The notes under the pieces are model-generated. The model saw nothing but the letters and a program-made list of their open reading frames with translations. It was not told the DNA's origin and did no database searches. 51,038 bases of DNA from Draconibacterium sp. (lineage in GTDB: Bacteria; Bacteroidota; Bacteroidia; Bacteroidales; Prolixibacteraceae): positions 1 through 51,038 of the forward strand of contig JADIYN010000045.1 in assembly GCA_016705335.1 (NCBI GenBank), written 5' to 3'. The first letter of the stretch is position 1; each line of letters starts with the position of its first letter. Positions 36,868 through 47,528 of the stretch are shown one piece after another. A program made the translations under genes and the position numbers.

Positions 36868-37326
36868 ATGAAAAATATTATTACATTTTTTGCTTTCTTT
36901 TTTACTGCAATTACAATTTTCGCTCAAAACACAAATCCAAATTTTGATGCAGATCTTGCTAAAAAACTTAACGCCGATGATTATGGAATGAAACAATATA
37001 TATTGGTAATTTTGAAAACGGGTGACAACAAATCAGCCAGCAAAGAAGCGTCTAATGAGGCTTTCAGAGGACACATGGAAAATATTGGGAGACTAGTAAA
37101 GGAAGGCAAGCTAATTGTTGCCGGACCGCTTGGAAAAAACGACCAAACTTATCGGGGCATTTTTATTTTTAATGTTCCTTCGATTGAAGAAGCCCGTGAA
37201 TTGGTAACAACCGACCCCGCAGTAAAAGCCAATCTGCTGGCTGCTGATTTATATGAATGGTACGGCTCGGCAGCATTAGCTGAATATTTGCCTGTTTCAG
37301 AAAAGATTTGGAAAATACAACCATAA
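36868..37326 (+). CDS. Secreted YciI-like protein
   Basis: 152 residues from the ATG at 36868, chosen because it opens the signal peptide MKNIITFFAFFFTAITIFAQ; an upstream ATG at 36811 is less likely. KQYILVILKTGDNKSA, HMENIGRLVKEGKLIVAGPL, IFNVPSIEEARELVTTDPAV and LYEWYGSAAL are YCII-fold features (ferredoxin-like, conserved His and Asp). An exported YciI relative is frequent in Bacteroidota; its activity is unknown. Intact. Confidence 0.82.
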   Translation: MKNIITFFAFFFTAITIFAQNTNPNFDADLAKKLNADDYGMKQYILVILKTGDNKSASKEASNEAFRGHMENIGRLVKEGKLIVAGPLGKNDQTYRGIFIFNVPSIEEARELVTTDPAVKANLLAADLYEWYGSAALAEYLPVSEKIWKIQP

Positions 37327-37437
37327 TTCCATATCTGCCAAAATAATAATTTTCGCATCTAAAATACTGAAAATGAGTGCTGAGATTTCTTATTTGCCTT
37401 TTGGAAAGATCCAATTTCTAAATTTTAAAAATGAAAA

Positions 37438-39305
37438 ATGAATACATTAAAAAATAGTGCGGTTTTCATTTTTGTCTTACTCCTGAGTTTTTCATCGCAG
37501 GCACAAAAAGACAGCATTAACACCGTTGTTAATGATTCGATACAGGCATCAATACTACAGGAGTTCAACAGTAAACTTTTAGAAATTGAGCAGCAAAGAG
37601 TTGCTGATTCAATTAAAAAAGAAGATTTGCAGTCAAGACTTGAACTGCTTTCAACATCCGACAATCTTGAAAAACAAGAATTGCTAAAACAGCTGAACGC
37701 CATAGAAGAACAAAAAAAGCAACGTTTAGCTGAAAAAAAAGCAAGAATCCAAATGTTGAGAAAAACAGCAATTGGTTTTCCGGTAATTGGTGTTTTGGGA
37801 GATACCTTTTTTCTGTAAATACAAAAATTGGCGCTTCAACACCAAAAGAAAGAGCGGCAAATATATCTCGTAAAATTGCCAATTTATACAACGACGAATT
37901 TTTAAAAACCGATTCAATACTTGTCATAAAATCTGAAAACACTTACGACATAGTGTATCGGGAATTGATTATCATGAGCGTTTCGGAAAACGATGCAATG
38001 TGGTACGATAAAAGCATGCCCGAACTTGCCATAGAATTAAAAAACACGATAACCAATTCAATAATACAGGCTAAAAAAGAAAACAGTTTTTCAAAATTGA
38101 TGTTAAGAATAGGCTTGGTTTTGCTGGTTTTACTAATTGCCCGTTTATTTATCTGGCTAATCAGCAAAGGATACAATATTCTATTAAACAACATTGAAAC
38201 GAAAAAAGAAAACTGGCTGAAAGACCTGTCATATAAAGACTACACATTTTTGACCAAAGACCAGGAATTGAAGGCGGTTTTGATTCTTGTAAAAGCATTA
38301 CGCTGGTTTGTTTATGCAGTTTTGCTTTACGTATCTCTCCCGATTTTATTCAGCATTTTCCCTTTCTCACGCGATTGGGCCAACGCGCTTTTCCAATTGG
38401 TTTGGTCTCCCCTAAAAAGTTTAATAGTCAGCGTTTGGAAATACCTGCCCAATTTGTTCAGCATTTTGGTAATCTATTTCGTTATGAAATATTTTATAAG
38501 ATTCGTGCGCTACATTTTTTCCGAAATTGAAGCTGACAAACTTCAAATAGCCGGATTTCATGCAGACTGGGCCATGCCAACTTTTAGTATTGCAAAGTTC
38601 CTGCTGTATGCATTTATGTTTGTTCTTATTTTTCCTTTGTTACCAGGTTCTGATTCCGATATTTTCAAAGGGGTTTCGGTTTTTATCGGCATATTATTTT
38701 CATTAGGTTCATCATCAGCAATTGCCAATATGGTGGCCGGCCTTGTAATTACATATATGCGGCCATTCAAAATTGGCGACCGTATTAAAATTGCAGACGT
38801 CACGGGCGATGTTATTGAGAAAACTTTACTGGTTACAAGAATTAAGACCCCAAAAAATGAAATCATTACGATTCCAAATGCTTCTGTTCTTTCGGGAAAC
38901 ACAATAAACTACAGCATTCAAGCAAGTGAAACAGGGTTGATAATTCACACTACAGTAACAATCGGGTATGATGTTCCCTGGAAAAATATGCATGAAGCTC
39001 TAATTGCAGCGGCGTTAAGAACAGATATGATTTTAAAAGAGACAAAACCATTTGTTTTGCAAACCAGTCTCGAAGATTTTTATGTTGCCTACCAGATAAA
39101 CGCCTATACAAAAGAAGCAAACAGGCAGGCAAATATTTACTCAACTCTTCATCAAAATATTCAGGATTGCTGCAACGAAGCTGGCATCGAAATCCTTTCG
39201 CCTCACTACCGCGCAGCCCGTGATGGAAATATGACAACAATACCCGCGGAATATTTGCCAAAAGATTATAAAATTCCGGGGTTCAATGTAAAAGTTGAAA
39301 AGTAA
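37438..39305 (+). CDS. Mechanosensitive ion channel, MscS family, one frameshift
   Basis: The N-terminal 126 codons encode a signal peptide and a long coiled-coil periplasmic domain (QEFNSKLLEIEQQRVADSIK). A missing T in the run near 37811 shifts the frame; the rest reads on to 39305. Transmembrane helices lie around LMLRIGLVLLVLLIARLFIW, ALRWFVYAVLLYVSLPILFS, SILVIYFVMKYFI and ISI-type GVSVFIGILFSLGSSSAIAN. The pore-lining TM3 and beta domain are MVAGLVITYMRPFKIGDRIK and VTRIKTPKNEIITIPNASVL. About 622 codons. It relieves hypo-osmotic pressure. Confidence 0.88.
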
Positions 39306-39397
39306 ACCTCCAATTTGGCTCGATTTTGTTTTAAAAGAAATTAAAGGTTATCAGTAAAATTATAACCAAAATTCCACAAGAGCATACAAACAAATAA

Positions 39398-39610
39398 TCA
39401 GCATAGTTTCAAAATTTTTCCGGGGTATTTGCGGATGACAAAACGAAAAATGCAGGAGAATGTGAGCAAAACAGCCACAACTGAAGTAAATTCATCAATA
39501 AAAAATATTTCAGTTTGGTTGGCAATGTGTAAAGACGTTATTACAAAAAGGCAAAATCCAAGCAGGCTCGCCGAAGTATTTAATATATGTTGTGATGTAT
39601 TATTTGCCAT
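39398..39610 (-). CDS. Small two-helix membrane protein
   Basis: 70 residues: NTSASLLGFCLFVITSLHIA, FFIDEFTSVVAVLLTFSCIF and a short basic tail. It matches the size and topology of small inner-membrane proteins common in Bacteroidota (helix, short polar loop with a D-E pair, helix). The opposite-strand frame at the same place has no such organisation. No function known. Confidence 0.5.
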   Translation of the reverse strand: MANNTSQHILNTSASLLGFCLFVITSLHIANQTEIFFIDEFTSVVAVLLTFSCIFRFVIRKYPGKILKLC

Positions 39611-39670
39611 AACCCAAAAGTAATTATAATTTTAACGATGTAATTTCAGAAAAAATCAGTATTGGCGGAC

Positions 39671-42100
39671 ATGAAGCAACAAATTTTCAAATTCAATTTT
39701 CATCTCTTCAAAAAAAAGCATCCCTTTCTAAAGGAAAGGAAAATAATTCAATTTTTCCTTTTATTGGTATGGCATTTGGTTTGTAAAACAGAACAGCCGA
39801 ATTTTCGCAGGTAAAATCGCACTTTCCGCAAATTGGCATGGGTTGTTGCTGGATTGGTGTCACCCTGTTAATTTTTCAACACGGATTAATGTACAAAGCC
39901 ATTTGGCCTTAAAAGTTCGTGAGTTTAACCGCACCATATTCTTTTTTAAAACGAACTTATCAGTTTTTATACCCGCGGAGGAATTTCATCCTCGCTTTTT
40001 CAGCCCATCGAAAAAAAGGATTAAAGATCCAGATTTACTTTGCATCAACAATTTAGGGTTTGTGGGATACTTTCGGTGGTAATTGTTGCTGTTCCCATTT
40101 TTATATGCGCTGTTGAAAGGAAAACGGTAGAAGGATGCTTGGGTGCGTTACTATTATTTCCTGCTTTTTAATGTACAAATCAATAATTAAAAAAGGCAAT
40201 TTATAAATGGACAATAAATTAGTCCCCAATCGGTGGTTTTATGGAGATTTACGAAAACAAAATTGACAGAGAATTCTTCTCACCATATTTATTCCGTCCT
40301 CATCGAAATGCGGGATTGCTCATTTATATATCGCCATGAAAGCGCTCCATTTCGCCTTCTGTATTTGTTGCAATAATGGGATACATTGTTTCTGTTATTT
40401 TTTTAATCATTTCACCATTTTTACGCGGCATTGGTGCTATTGAAGTTTCGATGAGTTATTGTTTAATCCGTTTTGGTTTCGGAAATATTGAAGCAATTAC
40501 AATAACTTTTTGTACCGTTTTTGAATTCTGGATACCACTTTTTAGGCGCTTTACTTTTGCTAAAAATAAGCAAACTGCTGATGCGCATGTGCCTGCCATT
40601 CTTTGCTATTCCTCGGAATAATAAATATTATATCCGTGTTAACACCATCTATTGCTGAAAGATTGACACGCGTAAATCATTTTTTACCTGTTGAAGCTAT
40701 TTATGCATCGAACTACCTTGTTATGGTAGCCGTGTTTTTACTTGTTACGCGGCATTTATGCTTAAAAGGTTTGGGTCTGCCTGGTGGTTTGCCTTGTTTC
40801 TGAGCATCATTTCAGTAATTGGACATTTAACAAAAGCAATTGATTTCGAGGAAGACTTGTCGCCCTGATTATTATTTCGTTTTAATTGCCACAAAAAGAT
40901 ATTACGTTAAAAATAATCCACGCCTGCGTTTGATAGGCTTGCAAACTTCTTTTAAGTGTAGCTTTATAATTTTGTACGGTATAATTGGCTTTTACTTTAT
41001 TGATAAAAGCATTTTAATATTGATTTCAGTTTTTTCAATCCGTAATTTATACTTTACAAAACTTTTTTAGTCGGAAGTGCGATTTAATGCCGTTGATGGT
41101 TTGCCCGAAATTTTTGGCTTCCATAAAAATAGTGGTTTTTGTCTTGGTTTCTGGTTTCATTTCATTCGCCCCATTATCAAGTCAAATGTTTCTTCGAAGA
41201 ATTAACAAAGCCAACCAACTGTAAAACTTTACGGCTGCTCGTCGTTTGATTATTTCAAAACATTCTGACAAAATGTTTTCCTTTCGCGAATAAAAAGGCT
41301 TTATGCTTACCGTGTTTCAGGAATTTGCCGTTGCCCTTGAAAATCCTGTTGCTGAAAACATTCAGGAAATGAAAAATTGCATTACTGAATATGACAGATT
41401 CTGTTATGAATCAGGGTTGAAAAGTATTAATTACGGTTCCGAATAGATTCACATTATCTTTCCTTGGCAAAAGAACTTACTTGGGCAAACCGGAATTGTT
41501 GATTTATCGAAATTTACATTGGATGGCCAGGCCCGAAAGTCGTTGCGTAATTCAATCAACAAAATAAAAGAAAAGGGACTGAAAGCAACAGTGCATTTTC
41601 CGCCAATAAAGGATGGAGTTTTGCAAAAATTAAAATCTGTAAGCGATGAATGGCTGATTGATACAAACCGGGAAGAAATTATTTTTCGCAAGGAATGTTT
41701 GTTTGGGATGAATTAAAACACAAATAATAATTACCGTTGAAAAGCTGAAGAAAAATTATTGCCTTTTGAATATAATCCCTGATTTTGCAAGGTGAGGCTG
41801 ACCTATCAGAAAAAGCGGGTAATGGATTATTGTTGGTTGACTTTACTTCCTGAAATCGCAAAATTATTCAACTGTCAATTTAGGGCTTGCCCCATGAGTG
41901 GGTTAGATGAGCCTCAAAATTTTCCCGAAAAGTCGATGAAGTTTGCTTATGAAAAGATCAAATCCTTTTCACATTACAAGGGTTTGCGCGATTATAAAGA
42001 GAAATTTTCACCTCAATGGCAAAATGAGTATTTGATTTATACACACGATTATGATTTGCTTCAAATACCGGTAGTCTTGGCAAAGGTTATTAAGCCCTGA
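39671..42100 (+). pseudogene. MprF-like phosphatidylglycerol lysyltransferase, heavily broken
   Basis: Starting MKQQIFKFNFHLFKKKHPFL, many frames contribute: HGLMYKAIWPLKV, FLRGIGAIEVSMSYCLIRFG, NIEAITIT, PSIAERLTRVNHFLPVEAIY, SVIGHLTKAIDFEEDL, then the C-terminal GNAT-like aminoacyl transfer domain ARKSLRNSINKIKEKGLKAT, KLKSVSDEWLIDTNREE, PEKSMKFAYEKIKSFSHYKG, LRDYKEKFSPQWQNEYLIYT. MprF adds lysine or another amino acid to phosphatidylglycerol and flips it. More than ten shifts in 2.4 kb, while the next gene is perfect over 2.27 kb, suggest real decay or a local assembly problem. Confidence 0.78.
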
Positions 42101-42211
42101 TAAAATTTTCTGTTAAAAAACAAAATCATAAACTCTTGTAAACCTGATTAAAGTCCTGATTAAGAAGATTATGATTCATTATTTTTATAGGAAATCAAAA
42201 AAACTATCATC

Positions 42212-44479
42212 ATGGCCAAAATCAGTAAAACCGATGCTTTGAATTATCATCAAAAAGGCCGCCCCGGCAAAATAGAAGTTGTTCCGACAAAACCACACAA
42301 CACGCAATACGATTTATCGCTTGCCTACACGCCGGGAGTTGCCGAGCCTTGTCTTGAGATTCAAAAAAATCCTGAGGATGCTTACAAATACACAGCGAAG
42401 GGAAATTTGGTGGCAGTAATTTCAAATGGAACAGCCGTTCTTGGATTGGGCGATATCGGACCACTTGCAGGAAAACCAGTTATGGAAGGAAAAGGTTTGC
42501 TTTTTAAGATTTTTGCCGATGTTGATGTTTTTGATATTGAAGTAAATGAAAAAGATCCAAAAAAATTAATTGAAGTTGTGAAAGCAATTGCTCCAACTTT
42601 TGGCGGCATAAATCTGGAAGATATTAAAGCACCCGAATGTTTCGAGATTGAAGAAACCCTGAAAAAAGAATTGGATATTCCGGTTTTTCATGACGACCAG
42701 CACGGGACAGCAATCATTTCAGCCGCAGGATTAATAAACGCTCTTGAACTTAACAATAAAAAAATCGAAGAAATTAAAGTTGTGGTAAACGGGGCAGGTG
42801 CAGCAGCAGTTTCGTGCATACGCCTTTATATCAGTATGGGCGTAAAACCCGAAAATGTGGTTATGGTTGACAGCAAAGGCGTTCTCAACAAAGAGCGCAC
42901 TGACTTAAATCCAATAAAGCTGCAGTTTGCATCTGAACGAAAAATTTACACACTTGAAGAAGCGTTTATTGACGCTGATGTTTTTCTTGGCTTGTCTGTA
43001 GGAAACGTAGTTTCACAGAAAATGATAAAATCGATGGCAAAAGACCCAATTGTTTTTGCCATGGCCAACCCAACTCCCGAAATTTCTTATGAAGAAGCAG
43101 TTTCAGCCCGCGAAGATATTATTATGGCTACCGGGCGAAGTGATTACCCTAACCAGATTAACAACGTACTTGGATTTCCTTTTATATTCAGGGGTGCGCT
43201 TGATGTGCGGGCAACAACCATAAACGAAGAAATGAAGATTGCAGCTTCAAAAGCGCTTGCTTCTCTTGCAAAACAATATGTTCCGGATATGGTTGCAAAA
43301 GCATACAACCAGCAAAACATAGTTTTTGGCAGAAATTATATAATTCCGAAACCGCTTGACCCGCGATTAATAACCACAATTTCGGTGGCAGTTGCGCAAG
43401 CAGCAACTAAAACAGGAGTGGCCCGCAAAATTATTACCGACTGGGATGCCTATAAACAGGAACTTTCCGAACGGCTTGGTTTTGACAATCGGTTAGTGGT
43501 TTCAATAAGACAAAAAGCACGTGAAAACCCAAAACGAATTTTATTTGCCGAAGCCGACAATTTTAAAATATTAAAAGCTGCCCAATTTGTTTATCGCGAA
43601 AATATTGCAAAACCAATACTTCTTGGCAACGAAGAAAAAATTATGGAACTTATCCGTGAAAATCAACTCGATCTCGAAAATGTTCCGGTAATCGATATTC
43701 ACAAAAGTATTTCATCAGAAAAAAGAAAACACTTTGCCAATATCTTGTATGAAAAAAGAAAACGAAAGGGAATGTCATTCGAAGATGCGTTTGAAAATAT
43801 GTATAAACCGGATTACCTGGGAACGATGATGGTTGAAACAGGAGAAGCAGATGCTTTTATATCGGGATTTACAAGAAAATATGCCGACACAATTCGTCCG
43901 GCACTCGAAGTAATAGGTGTAAAAGAAGAGTTCAATCACATTGCAGGGATGTATATAATTTTGTCGAAACGGGGGACACTTTTCCTGGCAGATACAACAG
44001 TAAATATGAACCCGTCGTCGCAAACCCTTGCTGACACAACAACTTTAACTGCGGCTGAAGTAAAACGCTTTAATGTTGAACCCAAAATTGCCCTGCTCTC
44101 CTACTCCAACTTTGGCGGGCAAAAAGGTTTGGGTAGTCCCGGGATTGTGAAAGAAGCAGTCAGAATCCTTCACGAAAACCACCCCGATTTAAAAGTTGAT
44201 GGAGAAATGCAGGCTAATTATGCTCTTAATGGAAAATTGCGAATCAAACGCTATCCTTTTAATAAGTTGGGTGATGAAGATGCAAATACCTTGATTTTTC
44301 CGAATCTAAGTTCAGGAAATATAACATATAAAGTTTTGCAATCACTGGGAACTGCCGAATCGATTGGACCGATTTTAATGGGAATGAAAAAACCTGTTCA
44401 TATATTACAGCGCGACAGTTCAGTGCGTGAAATTATTAATATGGTTGCAATTGCAGTTGTTGATGCCCAGTCAGAGTAG
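42212..44479 (+). CDS. maeB: NADP-dependent malic enzyme with phosphotransacetylase-like domain
   Basis: 755 residues, intact. The malic domain covers about 1-180 (YDLSLAYTPGVAEPCLEI, GLGDIGPLAGKPVMEGKG, FHDDQHGTAIISAAG). The NAD(P)-binding domain follows with VVVNGAGAAAVSC. From about 425 to the end is the PTA-like domain (RILFAEADNFKILKAAQFVY, SGFTRKYADTIRPALEVIG, VDGEMQANYALN, GPILMGMKKPVHIL), which in MaeB enzymes is regulatory rather than catalytic. It decarboxylates malate to pyruvate. A bidirectional terminator separates it from the convergent secG. Confidence 0.95.
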   Translation: MAKISKTDALNYHQKGRPGKIEVVPTKPHNTQYDLSLAYTPGVAEPCLEIQKNPEDAYKYTAKGNLVAVISNGTAVLGLGDIGPLAGKPVMEGKGLLFKIFADVDVFDIEVNEKDPKKLIEVVKAIAPTFGGINLEDIKAPECFEIEETLKKELDIPVFHDDQHGTAIISAAGLINALELNNKKIEEIKVVVNGAGAAAVSCIRLYISMGVKPENVVMVDSKGVLNKERTDLNPIKLQFASERKIYTLEEAFIDADVFLGLSVGNVVSQKMIKSMAKDPIVFAMANPTPEISYEEAVSAREDIIMATGRSDYPNQINNVLGFPFIFRGALDVRATTINEEMKIAASKALASLAKQYVPDMVAKAYNQQNIVFGRNYIIPKPLDPRLITTISVAVAQAATKTGVARKIITDWDAYKQELSERLGFDNRLVVSIRQKARENPKRILFAEADNFKILKAAQFVYRENIAKPILLGNEEKIMELIRENQLDLENVPVIDIHKSISSEKRKHFANILYEKRKRKGMSFEDAFENMYKPDYLGTMMVETGEADAFISGFTRKYADTIRPALEVIGVKEEFNHIAGMYIILSKRGTLFLADTTVNMNPSSQTLADTTTLTAAEVKRFNVEPKIALLSYSNFGGQKGLGSPGIVKEAVRILHENHPDLKVDGEMQANYALNGKLRIKRYPFNKLGDEDANTLIFPNLSSGNITYKVLQSLGTAESIGPILMGMKKPVHILQRDSSVREIINMVAIAVVDAQSE

Positions 44480-44513
44480 TGAGGTTTTTCCAAAATTGAA
44501 CTCGGTCCATCCA

Positions 44514-44552
44514 CAAAAAAAGCCGTTTGTATTGTAACAAACGGCTTTTTGT
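44514..44552. terminator. Bidirectional terminator between maeB and secG
   Basis: AGCCGTTTGT (44521-44530) and ACAAACGGCT (44537-44546) form a perfect stem with A/T runs on both sides, serving the two convergent genes. Confidence 0.9.
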
Positions 44553-44574
44553 ATTCTGGAAAAATATAATCAGA

Positions 44575-44907
44575 TTATTGTGCTGTATCGGTCGGAGCTG
44601 TTGTAGGGAAACTTGGCACCTGCGTTGGGTCAACAGCATTTTCAATTTGTTTGCTAACACGCGATCCTTCAACACCAGCTTCGCCATGAGGAATAAAAGC
44701 AGTGCCAACAACCGAAAGAAATAATAATGCACCAGCCAGTCCCCAGGTAGCTTTTTCAAGAAAATCGTTGGTTTTACGAACTCCCATTACCTGACCTGCT
44801 GACTGAAAATTGCTTGCCAAACCACCACCTTTAGAGTTTTGCACCAATACAATCAATACCAAAAGGATGCAAATAATAAATATTAAAACTGTTATTAATG
44901 TGTACAT
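44575..44907 (-). CDS. secG: Preprotein translocase subunit SecG
   Basis: 110 residues. Two transmembrane helices (TLITVLIFIICILLVLIVLV and LAGALLFLSVVGTAFI) flank the SecG loop VQNSKGGGLASNF. A hydrophilic C-terminal tail rich in T and P is usual in Bacteroidota. Part of the SecYEG translocon in the inner membrane. It ends the minus-strand run sigma-54 regulator, lptE, unknown, secG. Confidence 0.92.
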   Translation of the reverse strand: MYTLITVLIFIICILLVLIVLVQNSKGGGLASNFQSAGQVMGVRKTNDFLEKATWGLAGALLFLSVVGTAFIPHGEAGVEGSRVSKQIENAVDPTQVPSFPTTAPTDTAQ

Positions 44908-44911
44908 TTCT

Positions 44912-45517
44912 TTATGAATTAGTGTTCTTTAATTTTTCAATTTCTTCAATTTGGGTTGCAAAGTAAATACTTTTTTCCGGATATTTCAAACTTAATTTTT
45001 TATATGCCGACAAAGCTTTTTCATAGTTTTTCTGCTGTAAATAAATTCCAGCCAACGTTTCAGTAATCAACTCTTCATTTTCTGTATCCGACTTTTCAAT
45101 AATGTCAAGTCTATTCCCATTTTCAACATTTACTTCATCTTTTTGCGATCTTCTAATTGAACCCTGATTCGAACTCAAAAAATTATCTATCAACGGATTA
45201 CCTGCTTTGTTTTCCATTTCACCCTCAAATCCCTCAAGTGTGCCGAAAGGGTTTTCAAGTCCCGGTTTATCACCCTTCTTCTGAATTTCTGCGTTTATAA
45301 AATTATACAGCATCTTTCGATCCGGTATGTGAACGGCAACTTTTTTGAGAATCAACTGATACGCGGGTGATTCAATTTGTTTCAGGTTTTTGAGGTACAA
45401 CATCCAACCCAAATGAAACCATGGATATTTTTCGGTCAGTAATTTTAATTCCGAAGCGGTTTCAACATTTAGTAAATGCTGATTACCAAGCAGGTTGTAA
45501 AACGATTCTGTTTGCAT
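44912..45517 (-). CDS. Conserved TPR-like protein between lptE and secG
   Basis: 201 residues, no signal peptide. The N-terminal part (LLGNQHLLNVETASELKLLT, YPWFHLGWMLYLKNL) is helical; a low-complexity acidic centre follows; the end ETLAGIYLQQKNYEKALSAY, KKLSLKYPEKSIYFATQIEE is a classic tetratricopeptide hairpin. It sits 2 bp from lptE and 4 bp from secG, a conserved gene order in Bacteroidota. Likely a cytoplasmic scaffold; function not known. Confidence 0.75.
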   Translation of the reverse strand: MQTESFYNLLGNQHLLNVETASELKLLTEKYPWFHLGWMLYLKNLKQIESPAYQLILKKVAVHIPDRKMLYNFINAEIQKKGDKPGLENPFGTLEGFEGEMENKAGNPLIDNFLSSNQGSIRRSQKDEVNVENGNRLDIIEKSDTENEELITETLAGIYLQQKNYEKALSAYKKLSLKYPEKSIYFATQIEEIEKLKNTNS

Positions 45518-45519
45518 TT

Positions 45520-46056
45520 TTACCAGTTTGCTATTGTTGCGTTAAAAATATCATCAGTCAGTTTTGTAATTATCAATTCCGATAATTCATTTTCGATATC
45601 GCTGATTGTTTGGTTGCTGTCATAATCTTCATAAGCAGAAAAACTGCGTTCAAAATTCTCTTCCGGCGATTTGTTGTTCGTGTATTTTAATTTTAGCGAA
45701 ACAGTTAGCCTGTTCTTTGCGGCAAGGTCATCTTTTTGAATCGACATTGGCCGCACTTCGTAACCTGTGATTTGTCCTTCAAATTCAATATCACCATTCT
45801 CTTTCAGTTCATTAAGTGAAGTCTGCCTTTGTAATTTTTCTCGCAGACTTTCAGTAAAATTCTGACTTAATGTAGGATTAATTAATCTTGCCCGGTTCGG
45901 GAAATAATACACAGTATATGTTTTTACTGCCGGTGAGAGATTGGCACCTGTAAATGAATATGATATTTTACATGATTGCAAAGCAATCGTGAAAGCTGCA
46001 ACTACCAATGCAAAAATGAATAAATACTTTGCTTTATTTTTACCCTTTAACATCAT
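45520..46056 (-). CDS. lptE: LptE-family LPS-assembly lipoprotein
   Basis: 178 residues. Signal peptide with lipobox ALQSC, so a lipoprotein of the outer membrane. YYFPNRARLINPTLSQNFTE, SLREKLQRQTSLNELKENGD and EFEGQITGYEVRPM follow the Bacteroidota LptE-like family, partner of LptD in inserting lipopolysaccharide. Its start overlaps the end of the sigma-54 regulator gene by 17 bp, indicating coupling. Intact. Confidence 0.85.
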   Translation of the reverse strand: MMLKGKNKAKYLFIFALVVAAFTIALQSCKISYSFTGANLSPAVKTYTVYYFPNRARLINPTLSQNFTESLREKLQRQTSLNELKENGDIEFEGQITGYEVRPMSIQKDDLAAKNRLTVSLKLKYTNNKSPEENFERSFSAYEDYDSNQTISDIENELSELIITKLTDDIFNATIANW

Positions 46057-47269
46057 ATTCTTTTATTTTCCTGTAAAGTGTGCGTTCGGATATTCCTAAT
46101 TCAAGTGCAGCATATTTACGTTTCCCGTTATGTTTTTCGAGCGCTTTATTTATCAATTCAATTTCTTTGTCTTCCAGCGAAAGCGATTCTTCAACAAATT
46201 CTTCGGTGTCCTGAATGTTTTCTTTTTCCTCCTGATCAATATGAATATGTTTTGACGCAGCTTCTTTTGAAACAAAATTACCCGAATCAGTGTCATACAA
46301 ATTTCTAAAAATCCTTGCCTGATCCCCGGTTATTGGCGATTCTTTATTTTCCATGATATCAAGCACCAGTTTTTTCAATTCTGTCATGTCTCGCTTCATA
46401 TCAAACAAAACTTTATACAGAATTTCACGCTCGTTGGAAAATGAATTTTCCTCGGCTTTTGAAAATAATGCAGGTAAGTTTTTTGTGGCATCCACAGGTA
46501 AATAATTTCTTAAAATCTCACCTGAAATGTCCCTTTCTTTTTCAATTATCGAAATTTGTTCTGTAATATTTTTGAGTTGGCGCACATTTCCAGGCCAGCG
46601 ATAGTTTAAGAGTAATGATTTTGCCTGCTCATCAAGAATAATTGGGGGCATCCGGTATTTTTCGGCAAAATCGCGGGCGAATTTTCTAAACAGCAAATTA
46701 ATATCTTCAGGCCTTTCACGCAAAGGGGTAATAATAATTGGAACCGTATTTAAACGGTAATACAGGTCCTCCCTAAACTTCCCGGCGTCAATTGCTTCAG
46801 GCAAATTTACGTTTGTGGCGGCAATAACACGCACATTCGTTTTTATCATTTTCGAGGAACCCACTTTTATAAATTCGCCAGTTTCGAGTACCCTCAGCAG
46901 ACGAACCTGTGTTGCAAGTGGTAATTCACCAATTTCATCCAGAAAAATAGTACCTCCGTCAGCCTCCTGAAAATATCCTTTTCTATCAGCAAGCGCACCC
47001 GTAAAAGCTCCTTTTTCATGACCAAAAAGTTCAGAATCAATTGTGCCTTCAGGAATTGCACCGCAGTTTACAGCAATATATTTCCCGTGTTTCCGGCTCG
47101 AGAACTGGTGGATTATTTGTGGGAAAATCTCTTTCCCCGTGCCGCTTTCACCGGTAATAAGCACCGACTAATCTGTTGGCGCTACCTGAACCGCAATTTC
47201 AATCGCTCGGTTAAGCATTGCCGAGTTTCCAATAATCTCAAAACGTTGTTTTATTCCCTGTACATCCAT
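46040..47269 (-). CDS. Sigma-54-dependent transcriptional regulator, one in-frame stop
   Basis: The ATG at 47269 opens MDVQGIKQRFEIIGNSAMLN. Codon 34 is TAG (47170-47168) where relatives have Leu (VAPTD-L-SVLITGESGTGKE), and the same frame continues. The AAA+ core has GESGTGKE, GAFTGA (sigma-54 contact), GGTIFLDEIGELPLATQVRL and RVIAATNVNLPEAIDAGKFR. The C-terminus ALEKHNGKRKYAALELGISE is a Fis-type HTH. No receiver domain. About 410 codons. A single base change or error would explain the stop. Co-transcribed with lptE. Confidence 0.85.
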
Positions 47270-47287
47270 AATTAAAGCCCCTCCAGA

Positions 47288-47304
47288 CCTCCCCTTTTGG
47301 GAGG
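47288..47304. repeat. REP-like hairpin in front of the sigma-54 regulator
   Basis: CCTCCC-cttTT-GGGAGG, 6-bp stem, placed about 20 bp upstream of the regulator start on the minus strand, so it would lie in its 5' leader. Confidence 0.55.
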
Positions 47305-47451
47305 GATTTTTAAAAGCTTTTTATATTTTATTTTATTTCCAGATATTACCTAACCAGGCAAATCATTTTTTTTGAAACCACAAATTTACAATTTTTAGCC
47401 GGCAATCATTCCCTTTGATTCTTATTAACTTTTTTTATTGAATTGATACTG

Positions 47452-47493
47452 GATTCTTGATACTTGATACCTGATTCTTGATACTTGATACCT
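47452..47493. repeat. Tandem 21-bp repeat, two copies
   Basis: Two exact copies of a 21-bp unit beginning GATTCTTGATACTTGATAC, followed by a partial third unit. It fills the spacer between the sigma-54 regulator and kdsB. Confidence 0.8.
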
Positions 47494-47516
47494 GATACTA
47501 TATGTTATTCTATTTC

Positions 47517-47524
47517 TATCTTTG
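47517..47524 (+). promoter_or_regulatory. -7 element of kdsB, implying a leaderless mRNA
   Basis: TATCTTTG matches TAnnTTTG and ends only 4 bp before the ATG at 47529. Transcription would start at or beside the start codon. Confidence 0.45.
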
Positions 47525-47528
47525 TTGC

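Noticed and set aside
37953..39305. Separate short MscS channel starting at 37953
   Set aside because: Restoring one T near 37811 joins it to the upstream signal peptide and coiled-coil domain in a single reading frame.
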